Positions 53,943 through 64,000 of a DNA stretch of 64,000 nucleotides are shown one piece after another. Under the pieces are notes generated by a model. It did not search any database. It worked only from the letters and a program-made list of their open reading frames with translations, and was not told where the DNA came from. The stretch's first letter is position 1; every line of letters begins with the position of its first letter. The DNA is from Siphonodentalium dalli (Eukaryota > Mollusca > Scaphopoda > Gadilida > Siphonodentaliidae). The translations under genes and the position numbers were made by a program. The stretch covers positions 77,774,705 to 77,838,704 of the forward strand of contig CP136067.1 of NCBI GenBank assembly GCA_032622095.1. Reading direction: 5' to 3'.

Positions 53943-56900
53943 AGGTTACACTGGTGTAAATAAGGTTCCGAGTGACATCTAGCGGATGCGGGAGGAATAT
54001 ATAGGAGAGAATAAAATAGACACTGGACCCTGATTGGTCAATAGCCTTGTGTGCTTTTTACATAAAAAAAATCATCACACCTCTTCCCTGTGATTTCCCA
54101 TATGTAAAATAACCATTGGCACAAGAATTAACCATTTGTAGTGAAGTTTGAATTTTTTGGTGTGGTCTAAAATATGACTGTATTGTTTTATGCGGTTCTG
54201 ACACTATAGTTACGAAAACATAAGATTTAAAGGCGAATTCCCTGCTAGACAGACATGATTTTTTTGTGTAAAAAGTTTCCCAAAATGTCAATTTTTCAGA
54301 TTTAAAGAAAATTTTGGACCCAACATTTATATTGCCAACACTATACGCTAAAACGTTAGCACTGAGGCCTATGGAAAACATTTACACCAGTGTAACCTAA
54401 AGGGAAAAAATAGCTTTTTATATTTTTTTATTCCTGGGAGTCACTTTAAAGCATTTAAATGCATTTTACAGAGCCTGGTCTTTCAGTTTAATGCATATCT
54501 CATGTATGGTGTGGCTATTCTTGCTGCTGATGTCTTCTTTCACTTACATCAGCCAAAAAAATAGTAAGATTTTTCATAAAAAATGCCAATTTTTCAAGGT
54601 ATTTTCAAAATGTTTCAAGGTGGTAATAGTCACATGATAATGCAAATGACCCATAACATGAGCATGTCAACGACACATATATCAATTGTTATAAGAACCT
54701 AATCTAACAAGTATTTTGGATTTTATAGCCAGTGATATACAAATATATATCATAAAAGTGTGTCATTTCCACTGGTGGGTATGGTCATTTGAAGGTTAAT
54801 AGCACTAAAACTTGGACACATTTAAGAAAATGCTTCAGCAATTCAAAGAGAGCATATCTTTATTCAACTAATTCAATATACACCCACATCCAGTTATCTT
54901 GGATCACCCTTGAAGACCTGAAAATGTCATATTTTATTCTTCAATGTGCTGATAAAGTCATGCGCTTGATGCTCAGCTGATCAGATCTGGACTCAATGAC
55001 CTCACATCACCAGAAGTTCTCTCATGGAAAGAATCTTGTACAGTCTTCCATAGCTGATCCAAGTTTGCAACACCAGACCCCTAAAACTGAGTGAAAATGG
55101 GGCCTGAACATGACTGGTGGTGGAAAATTGTGCTTTTTGGATGAATAATTTGTTAAAGGGGGTGGGGTTAAATTGTGTGTGATAAATAAAGAACCACAGA
55201 AGTGATATTGTTTTTGAACACATTTTTTCCATTGATGGGCAATTCTGAAGAAATGTAGGGAGTTACAATTATTACGCGAAAAAGCGGGCTATCGCTTTAG
55301 GTTACACTCGTGTAAATAAGGTTCCGAGTGACATCTAGCGGATGCGGGAGGAATATATAGGAGATAATAAAATTGACACTGGGCCCTGATTGGTCAATAG
55401 CCTTGTGTGCGTTTTACATAAAAAAAATCATCACACCTCTTCCCTATGATTTCCCATATGTAAAATAACCATTGGCACAAGAATTAACCATTTGTAGTGA
55501 AGTTTGAATTTTTTGGTGTGGTCTAAAATATGACTGTATTGTTTTATGCGGTTCTGACACTATAGTTACGAAAACATAAGATTTAAAGGCGAATTCCCTG
55601 CTAGACAGACATGATTTTTTTGTGTAAAAAGTTTCCCAAAATGTCAATTTTTCAGATTTAAAGAAAATTTTGGACCCAACATTTATATTGCCAACACTAT
55701 ACGCTAAAACGTTAGCACTGAGGCCTATGGAAAACATTTACACCAGTGTAACCTAAAGGGAAAAAATAGCTTTTTATATTTTTTTATTCCTGGGAGTCAC
55801 TTTAAAGCATTTAAATGCATTTTACAGAGCCTGGTCTTTCAGTTTAATGCATATCTCATGTATGGTGTGGCTATTCTTGCTGCTGATGTCTTCTTTCACT
55901 TACATCAGCCAAAAAAATAGTAAGATTTTTCATAAAAAATGCCAATTTTTCAAGGTATTTTCAAAATGTTTCAAGGTGGTAATAGTCACATGATAATGCA
56001 AATGACCCATAACATGAGCATGTCAACGACACATATATCAATTGTTATAAGAACCTAATCTAACAAGTATTTTGGATTTTATAGCCAGTGATATACAAAT
56101 ATATATCATAAAAGTGTGTCATTTCCACTGGTGGGTATGGTCATTTGAAGGTTAATAGCACTAAAACTTGGACACATTTAAGAAAATGCTTCAGCAATTC
56201 AAAGAGAGCATATCTTTATTCAACTAATTCAATATACACCCACATCCAGTTATCTTGGATCACCCTTGAAGACCTGAAAATGTCATATTTTATTCTTCAA
56301 TGTGCTGATAAAGTCATGCGCTTGATGCTCAGCTGATCAGATCTGGACTCAATGACCTCACATCACCAGAAGTTCTCTCATGGAAAGAATCTTGTACAGT
56401 CTTCCATAGCTGATCCAAGTTTGCAACACCAGACCCCTAAAACTGAGTGAAAATGGGGCCTGAACATGACTGGTGGTGGAAAATTGTGCTTTTTGGATGA
56501 ATAATTTGTTAAAGGGGGTGGGGTTAAATTGTGTGTGATAAATAAAGAACCACAGAAGTGATATTGTTTTTGAACACATTTTTTCCATTGATGGGCAATT
56601 CTGAAGAAATGTAGGGAGTTACAATTATTACGCGAAAAAGCGGGCTATCGCTTTAGGTTACACTCGTGTAAATAAGGTTCCGAGTGACATCTAGCGGATG
56701 CGGGAGGAATATATAGGAGATAATAAAATTGACACTGGGCCCTGATTGGTCAATAGCCTTGTGTGCGTTTTACATAAAAAAAATCATCACACCTCTTCCC
56801 TATGATTTCCCATAGGTAAAATAACCATTGGCACAGGAATTAACCCTTTGTAGTGAAGTTTGAATTTTTTGGTGTGGTCTAAAATATGACTGTATTGTTT

Positions 56901-57103
56901 TATGCGGTTCTGACACTAGTTACGAAAACATAAGATTTAAAGGCGAATTCCCTGCTAGACAGACATGATTTTTTTGTGTAAAAAGTTTCCCAAAATGTCA
57001 ATTTTTCAGATTTAAAGAAAATTTTGGACCCAACATTTATATTGCCAACACTATACGCTAAAACGTTACCACTGAGGCCTATGGAAAACATTTACACAAG
57101 TGA
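53943..57103. mobile_element. A-B-A-B-A tandem structure, exact 1356-bp period
   Basis: Unit starts (TTACAC) lie at 53946, 55302 and 56658, exactly 1356 bp apart, with only a few substitutions between copies. A is about 456 bp (53943-54398, 55299-55754, 56655-57103) and B about 900 bp. The first A begins AGGTTACACTGGTGTAAAT and ends with its exact reverse complement. The same near-palindromic TTACACxxGTGTAA motif marks every A/B junction and, diverged (TTACACAAGTGAGA), the right end. Repeated minus frames in A (about 107 residues) and short plus and minus frames in B show no motif I recognise. Looks like nested or tandemly amplified non-autonomous DNA elements. Confidence 0.9.
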
Positions 57104-57109
57104 GAAGGC

Positions 57110-58320
57110 ATCAATCGTATTGAAGTCGTGTATGTGATAGAGTTATCCTCCTTATACGGTAGATCTTCAAAATCATTTAATGCGCTATATATACAGCGGT
57201 CACCATTCTTAAGTCAGAATTATTGGGTTGTTGGTGTCGTCTCCCTATATCCGATTTTCCTTTGTGTGCGACGATGTACGATGCTGATACAAACACGTGA
57301 TGGCAGTCACCCATGCACGACATGCTAACAAGTACACCACCGGACACTTTATGCATAGGATGATGTGATCAAATTGTGGAGTAAGAATTTTATTTTTAAG
57401 CAAAAATGTATTCCTCGCATGGGTAATATCGTACCTTCATACCAACAGGAAAGGTTTGGTGTAATTACCGCATCACGTACTGGTCACCAACCACTTCCGA
57501 TCGCTCTGCTTCATATCGCCGAGATGCGGTCCTTCGACATGCCATGAATATTTGGTTTGCGGATATACTACAGTTCAACTCTAGAGCCATGTGTATATAT
57601 ATATACGCGTACATCTACATATATATAAAGCGATATATTAAGCGGTTCGAACTAACCCAATATATGTATAATACGGGCCTTTTATAGAAATTATTTTGCT
57701 GCGCTGTTGTAGTCTCCAATATATTATGCCCCGATCCCCAGACATTGTTCAGATATACTCAATGGCTCACCAACCTTGCCGTCCGCCCGTCTGTTCAACG
57801 AGCATTTCACCTTTTAACCGACTGTGCGTTATGGAATTTCATTTTCCGTGGGTATGGTATAGCCTAGCTTTGGGAAAGTATACTCACATTTATCATGTCT
57901 CCGATTTAAATCAACCAATCAGAGATCAAAACACTGACCTGTTATGAGGCTAAATACCATGCCACTAAACCTGGAGTATGTGCCCATAACATGCAAGTAA
58001 TCGCCATCTTGAAACAGTGCTATATTGTGTTCGCTTAGAGTTGAAAAATGTGCATTTATTATGTCATGATGTCAAACTGAAACTATGTTTAGCACACCAT
58101 ATATATATACAACTATCGATTGCTGTAGAAATTCGAAAATCTCAAGTTGATCAATCAACATATCTTTGCGCATATACGCACATATTAGACCTATAATGTA
58201 AGATACATAATGTGATTATTATCCATGGCCGTTATTTCGTTTTACGGCGCGGGCCACAGTGAAACCACATGTTAAAGAGTGTATACCTGCAAAGTCGTGA
58301 GTTGGCTTATTTGTGTCATT
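57110..58320. other. No supported gene
   Basis: AT-rich with TATATA tracts near 57594-57630. Short plus frames only, no motif or splice support. Confidence 0.4.
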
Positions 58321-58328
58321 GTTCACAC

Positions 58329-58433
58329 ATAATCTGCTTAGAATCGCCTCATTCTGAGTCGATAATGTGACTAAAACGCCCTCATTTTCAATACATTATA
58401 GACTCAAAATAGGGCGATTCTAAGCAGATTATC
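58329..58433. repeat. Foldback, ~38-bp arms
   Basis: ATAATCTGCTTAGAATCGCC is mirrored by GGGCGATTCTAAGCAGATTA. Inner words TTCTGAGTC and GACTCAAAA also pair. A shorter related word, TATAAGCAGATAATGTAC, follows at 58.45 kb. Confidence 0.7.
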
Positions 58434-59429
58434 TACCTAAAACAAGTCCTATTATAAGCAGATAATGTACGGGTTTTCGGGAGAACAGGCTGGGTCAACG
58501 GGCGATTTCTTTGTATGAACACATGTAAATCTATATAAAGTGTAGATGGCTATCGACCACACACTTCTTAATGAAAAACGGTGCCCGATGTTAGTTTCGA
58601 TCATTTCCAGTTCAAGCATGAAGTCTTTATACCTCATCCTTGTTTGACTTGGGTTTAATAAATAATAAACACTCTTTCTGTTGACTAAATTTCAGATATC
58701 TTTGGTTTAGCCGAAAACGACATGCCATCGTATCTGTAAGTGACGCGAGAAACATGTAATTATTCAATGAGTAAATTAACAAGTCTGCACGTGTGTCCAT
58801 TATATAATGGCGATTCGGTCGGATATATATATAGCGGTTTTGGATAATTCGAATGACAAGGTAACTGTTCCTTATTCAGTTTAACACTGTTCAGCAGGCA
58901 ACTAGATTTAGCGGCGATTGTTAACACAGTATACTTTGTTGTGTATATAAACACCACATTACCTGTGGTATATACCTAATTTCACTTCGATAACCCTAAG
59001 AATGTTGTCAGATTTCGTATGAAACTATTCGGTCAAAGCGTATTTATCGCCGCTTTCATTCAAATCGGTTAGAATTGTCGACATAGTAAATGCGTTATGC
59101 AGTGTCTCCAGTTGTGTGTGGTATGGCTTGATACAAAACTCGGTGTGACCAATACCACCACTTCTGCAAATAACTCTTTGTAATTCTCTATATATTCATA
59201 TGGATTCGAGAAGAAATCATCATCACAGCTAGCTTCGCGTCGGTGGTATTTGTCCCACCTCGATTTGCATCAAACTTTTCCACACAACTGGAGACACTGT
59301 AACTGTTTATACTATGACGTTCGTCCTTTCAATCTCACCATGCAGAGTTATACGGACTCTATTGGACTTGCTGAAATGTATGTGGATTTCAGTATACAGA
59401 ACGTCTGCATTTTAAATTCAGTATCAAAT

Positions 59430-59680
59430 GCTTTAATATACAAGCATTTATTGAAAGTGCAAGGCGGGTTTCGTCCATGACCTTTGTCCGAATTGTTGTC
59501 CTTGATGAACTTGGAAAATAATAATTAGATTTTCCAGACGTTCATTTGATTGCTTGCTTTAATATACCAGCATTTATTGAAAGATACTGACATGTGCAGG
59601 ACGTGTTTCGTCCATGACCTTTGTCCGAATAGAGAGTTGTCCTTGATGAACTTGGAAAATAATAATTAGATTTTCCAGCC
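59430..59680 (+). repeat. Tandem duplication, ~126-bp offset
   Basis: GCTTTAATATACAAGCATTT at 59430 recurs at 59556. Both copies contain TTTCGTCCATGACCTTTGTC and end in AATAATTAGATTTTCCAG. Confidence 0.85.
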
Positions 59681-59814
59681 GTGAAATTAACCCATTTTAC
59701 ATTGTGGCTCAAGTACCACCATTTGATATAGCAATAAGATGCAACTATAATCTACGATATATTTTGAGAACTCCGTATATAAATATCTATTATATATTTT
59801 TGGAAGATCGGTCT

Positions 59815-60546
59815 GTGTGTGTATCTGTGTGTGTGTGTGTGTGTTCGCGATGGACTCGAAAACGGCCGATCCGATTTCGATGAAACTTGGTATGTGGGGG
59901 TATTTTCGGCCGGGAAGTGACATAGGCATATTAATTTGCCCGTGCGACGTGACATTGACCTTGAAATCGGGTAATTTCAAGGACAAACGCCCGAATATCA
60001 CGGGATTTAGATGAAACTTGGTATGTGGGGGTATTTTCGGCCGGGGAGTGGCATAGACCTATTAATATGCCCGTGCGACGTGACCTTGCAATCGGGTCAT
60101 TTCAAGGTCAAACGCCCGAATATCACGGGATTTCGATGAAACTTGGTGTCTAGTGATACTTTCGTGTGGGGAGTCTCATAAGCATATTCATTTGCCCGTG
60201 CGACGTGACCTTGACCTTGAAATCGGGACAATTCAAGGTCAAATCGCGAATTTTGATGGGATTTCGACCAAATTTGATACATAGGGTTACTTTTGTCCAC
60301 TGAGTGTTTTGGACGGGTCAAATCCCCGACTTCACCTTGACCTTCAAAATGATCAATTCAAGGTCAAACCCGATGTATTTCGACGGGTATTTCTGTCGGG
60401 TACTTTTGTCCGGGCAGTGTTTTGGACGGGTCAAATGTGACCCCACCTGACCTTGACCTTCAAAATGGACAAATCAAGGTCAAATCGCGCAATTCGCCGA
60501 AAAGCAGAGGGGAAACAGCCCGGACGAAGTCGGGTCCACCAGCTAG
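59815..60546 (+). mobile_element. Non-autonomous Helitron with ~128-bp repeat core
   Basis: Begins at a GT-rich stretch and GACTCGAAAACGGCC. Tandem units are marked by TGAAACTTGG at 59881, 60012 and 60137. The right third matches the 12.6-kb element inverted (ACGGGTCAAATGTGACCCC, TCAAGGTCAAATCGCGC). It ends AAGCAGAGGGGAAACAG, hairpin CCCGGACGAAGTCGGG (60519-60534), TCCACCAGCTAG, with T at 60547, the classical CTRR-T ending. No coding capacity. Confidence 0.85.
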
Positions 60547-60547
60547 T

Positions 60548-61262
60548 ATAAATATGTGTCCTTTATAGACTCGAAAACGGCTGGACTCAAACCGGATTGG
60601 GCTCAAACTTCCCATCGCGGCGTTTTGGAGAAGCTCAGAGCGCCCGTTCTCCACTGAGTCCACTCCCAATCATCAAAATCACCGTCCTCGGCACTGCGGG
60701 GGTTAAGCCAGTCACGCTCTTTATATTGACCAAATTTGGCGTTGTTAACCGAGTAACGCTCTTTATTGCCATCGGCGTTGCTAAACGGTCACCTATGCGT
60801 ACGAAACTACGGATGCAAAATGCACCGGAACGGCGGAATGCATTTATCTTGATTAAAAAGGCAGAATTAACTAATTGGAAAACAACAAATACGTGTCGTG
60901 TGATTCTTATGTATGTCGTTCCTAGGAACGGGGGAGATTTTCATCGAATCATACCTCTTTTAGGGACGGGTACCATAATTTCTCTTGATTAAAAAGGCAG
61001 AATTAACTCATTGAAAAACAAAAAATGCTTGTTGTGTGATTCTTATGTTTGGGTCAGTTTTTCCGCCCGATGTACCGTAAATCATACCTCTTTTAGGGAC
61101 GGGTACCATCATTTCTCTTGATTAAAAAGGCAGAATTTACTCATTGAAAAACAAAAAATTAAATTAAAAAAATCAAAAGGCAGAATTAACTCATTGAATA
61201 AAAATAATAAAAAAAATGTCATGTTTCTGACCAACCACGCCAGTGGCGGGCTAACCTGCTGG
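60548..61262 (+). mobile_element. Adjacent non-autonomous Helitron, different core repeat
   Basis: Starts soon after the previous element with GACTCGAAAACGGCTGG, like the first element's start. Its core is ~135-bp tandem units marked by CTTGATTAAAAAGGCAGAAT (about 60848, 60984, 61118). It ends with hairpin CGCCAGTGGCG (61238-61248) then GGCTAACCTGCTGG and T, another CTRR-T ending. The 131-residue frame at 60597-60992 runs through the repeats and is not called a gene. Confidence 0.65.
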
Positions 61263-61269
61263 TACTATA

Positions 61270-62790
61270 TATATTATTAATATTGTAACTATATTATATA
61301 CCAGGTATGGGTTCTATATCATGGTCGTTACAAACCACAGTGTGCGAAGCACATCGAACCATGCATAACACCATACACAAATGTGTATGCAATTAATTAT
61401 TAGCTACTAATACCCCCATACAGTCGGTTTTATATATCCAGTGATTCTCACGAGAGTTATCGACGTTCTTCGAATGAGAAAATAGCAAAAATATACCTTC
61501 GATAGAAACATTTAGCTTTACAAATTCTCTATAAACTGAGCACATGCCACGCTTAATTGGTGTTTCTCTTGCACATTATGTAAGTTGTGAATGCTCGGAC
61601 ATTCTGAAATAGTTCTTTAAAGTATGGTGCCTGGGGGCACTTTGTGAGTTCAAGATCATTTATGTGTTTTAATCGTGTATGGTTGATGTATATAATTGTT
61701 ACTTTCCAAGTTGATGTTGAAGAGCGGGTGGATGAACGCTCAAAAAGAACACTTTATGTTCTTTATTTTTATGTTATGGAATTCCGGCGTCAACTTTCTA
61801 TACATGTCCATCTGCATTTCACATTCCCGTCCACTATATCAATTATATATATAATAGTTTACGATATTAACAATACAGTCATTTCAACTTCGGCCATATC
61901 TACACGCACACTTTCGGATTTGAAGCTGTCTATTTTCTCGACAATCAGATATATAATCGGAATTGAGATTATGTCTAATAGATGTTGCTAAATACGAAGT
62001 TACTCGTGCGTTTCTGTGTAACTGCATCAAAACAAACGTCATTACGATATCGGATGAACTACTCCGCTCATTCCGGCTCCACGTATGAACGAGAACTATC
62101 AGTTTTGATGACCCGTTCGTACACAAATCGCTCCTTACAGACCACTGCCCATTTTGATCCAGAAGACAATAAAATACCATCAAAGACTTCGTTTGTTATG
62201 ATGAAAATCTATTCATTGGAAAGTAACTTCAGTTCGGCACGAAATCGAGATAAATCACGCTGAACACAAATATATAACAATCCATTCCATGGTGCAATAT
62301 GTTTGGGATACATCTATTTCCCGGTCCCTAATGTCCGTTTTATTGTTTTATTTGCCATTTCATGAACCCGCCCGCCGTGAAGAACCGCCTAAATTGATTA
62401 GGTTTTATTTCATTTGGGAAACATTGGCGGTTGGACGCATTCCAAGACTGCATGTAGACATCCCGGAGATTGGACAGCTCGAAGGTCCAGTATATATGCA
62501 GGCGCCCCGCTCCACCCGGCCAAAATTCCCAATAGTAGGTCACGTCATGTCTGTAACTGGAACTTTTAGACCGTATATGATAGGTTGATACATAGCCGTA
62601 CGGGCGCCCGACTTTTAAGGAATTAATATTCAAAACATCTCAATTTCAAACAATCAATTTGAAGGGAAAAATCATTATCTATTATAACCAATTTATGGTA
62701 TATTATTATAATAACACTTGTTAACCCTCACAATATGAGAGATATCTTGGAATTGTGAAAAAAAAACTGGCTTTAAAACATATAAACAAC
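61270..62790. other. No supported gene
   Basis: Frames of 93-115 residues on both strands overlap each other and show no recognisable motif, codon pattern or splice support. Confidence 0.4.
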
Positions 62791-62799
62791 CATTGTTCC

Positions 62800-63270
62800 A
62801 TGTAGGTCGATAGACAGTTTGACAGGAAATATTTTCAAAACCACACTGCATTATCTAAAATAGGAACCCAGCTAGGGTGTGCGCTCTGTCTATCGTCTTA
62901 AATAATGACTGTCTGCGAGAAAATAAATTAAACATTTTACATCGCATATTTTATTTTTTTTATAGCCATTTGGAGAACTATTTTGTTATCGGGTAAAGGA
63001 CCAAAACAACATAAATACTATTCAAATAAATAATCAATACTGATTCATCTTTTCAGATAGTGTGTAGTGTTATAGTGATTTTTCCTAAAAGAAAATAGTC
63101 CTGCAAATGGCTGCCAAAAAACTAGAATATGCAATGAAAAATGTTTTATTTATTTTCTCGCAGACAGTCATGATTTCGGACTCAGCGCATACCCTAGTTG
63201 GGTTCATAGTCTAGATAATGTTTTTTTTTTAAATATTTCATGTAAAACTGTCTATCGACCTTCATGAGAA
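62800..63270. repeat. Inverted pair of the left-edge repeat
   Basis: The left arm 62800-62952 reads, on the minus strand, ATTTTCTCGCAGACAGTCAT and GGTCGATAGACAGTTTGACA-like sequence. The right arm 63126-63270 carries the same words on the plus strand. Both match 72-215 at the start of the window. Confidence 0.7.
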
Positions 63271-63703
63271 AGTGGTTGCTTTTTTAAAAATAAATAATAT
63301 ATAACATAATTGGTTATAAGGGATAATGATTTTGTCCTTCAAATTGATAGGTTAAAATTGAGATTTTTTATTTTTGAAAATTCATGAATGGGCCGCCTTC
63401 ATAAGGGGACTTAGACGTTTTGACCGATTGTTTTACATGATATATTCATCGTTGTAACACAATATAACAAAATATATTCAAATTAACCTTAAATATCCAT
63501 AATTCGGGCAGAAATGTGAAAAATACTTTAATTTGCCTCAATTTTTCCATGAAATACCATTCAATTTGCCAAAAAATATCTCCAATTTGCCAGAATTTTG
63601 ATCTTTCAAAAAATTCCCCCCCCCCTGGCCCGTACGGCTATGGGTTTTTAAACGGCTCATGTGAACCTCAAAAGTTATATACCCGTAATCTGTTAGTAGG
63701 GAT

Positions 63704-63838
63704 ATATATAGAGGATCTCCAACGAGTTTGATGAATTTGATTCATGAGTCGTAGGCGAGTTGTGATTCAAATTTATCAAACGAGTTTCATAAAATCTTAT
63801 ATCCCAACATAACGAATTGAAGATCTTGTATATCACAC
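63704..63838. mobile_element. Foldback element, diverged relative of 53.0 kb
   Basis: Starts TATATAGAGGATCTCCAACG and ends GAAGATCTTGTATATCAC. The inner pair is GTTTGATGAATTTGATTCA / TGATTCAAATTTATCAAAC. Same TATATAGAGGATCTC lead as the 53.0-kb copy. Confidence 0.6.
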
Positions 63839-64000
63839 AGGGAGGGGGGGGGGGGGGCAGAGAAAATATTTTTTCCTACACGTATGCTGGGGGTGGTGGG
63901 TGTCAAAATGCGCCCAAAGCAATTTTTTCCATGACAAAATTATTTTTTTTCCTTCACTCCTTTTATTGGATTTTTATTTGTTTGTACAGGTTTGTAACAC

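Noticed and set aside
54058..57091. Repeated ~100-residue minus-strand frames in the 1356-bp array
   Set aside because: Their identity simply reflects array homogeneity; the copies carry indels at the right end and no motif or splice signal supports coding.
60597..60992. 131-residue plus-strand frame
   Set aside because: Runs through the start and core repeats of a non-autonomous Helitron; no recognisable domain.
2217..63857. Poly-G or poly-C runs of 9-18 bases at about ten places (for example 2217, 29761, 38290, 42237, 63843)
   Set aside because: Striking but explained by simple repeat slippage; they are also error-prone in sequencing, so no biological claim is made.

Overview
This 64-kb window reads as AT-rich invertebrate nuclear DNA, most likely from a marine lophotrochozoan such as a mollusc. 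The evidence is short exons with GT-AG introns, many introns filled with foldback elements, frequent ACATGTA-type words, a LINE, a Helitron, Harbinger and piggyBac relics, and short Helitron-like elements whose cores are about 130-bp tandem repeats. No bacterial-type operons, rRNA genes or CRISPR arrays were seen. The clade assignment is inference.

Left part (1-13.5 kb): dispersed repeats; a minus-strand proline/glutamine-rich exon with one in-frame TAG (783-1036); a CAT/CGT trinucleotide island (5.17-6.06 kb); a C-rich, CpG-rich block (7.0-10.03 kb) ending in a 77-bp tandem repeat; and two minus-oriented non-autonomous Helitrons (12.6-13.45 kb).

Centre-left (13.8-25.3 kb): the best-supported host gene, plus strand, at least seven exons from 13820 to a stop at 25044. 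Splice phases agree throughout apart from a T-homopolymer frameshift in the first recognised exon. It looks like the metazoan proteins often annotated 'sterile alpha motif domain-containing protein 3-like'. Intron 3 carries a decayed LINE (16.5-20.17 kb) bracketed by about 95-bp inverted arms. A 195-bp near-perfect hairpin lies 33 bp after the stop codon.

Middle (25.3-43 kb): GTGTC/GACAC-rich tandem repeats and a second copy of the 77-bp repeat; a candidate minus-strand gene of four phase-compatible exons (27337-28640) with an in-frame TAG; a foldback element; a degenerate autonomous Helitron with Rep and Pif1-like helicase (33.4-37.5 kb); a Harbinger transposase pseudogene (39.9-40.7 kb, minus); and a 43-bp minisatellite with a perfect two-unit alternation (42.44-42.75 kb).

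Right part (43-64 kb): mostly unannotated non-coding sequence with dispersed repeats; a piggyBac-like N-terminal exon (51.66 kb); a cluster of TGACTAA/TTAGTCA words; an A-B-A-B-A tandem structure of exactly 1356-bp period with a short palindromic terminal motif at each junction (53.94-57.10 kb); two adjacent non-autonomous Helitrons on the plus strand (59.8-61.26 kb); and an inverted pair at 62.8-63.27 kb that is also related to the first 400 bases. The autonomous Helitron and several short elements share the same 3' hairpin end, so this is one trans-mobilised family in several states of decay.
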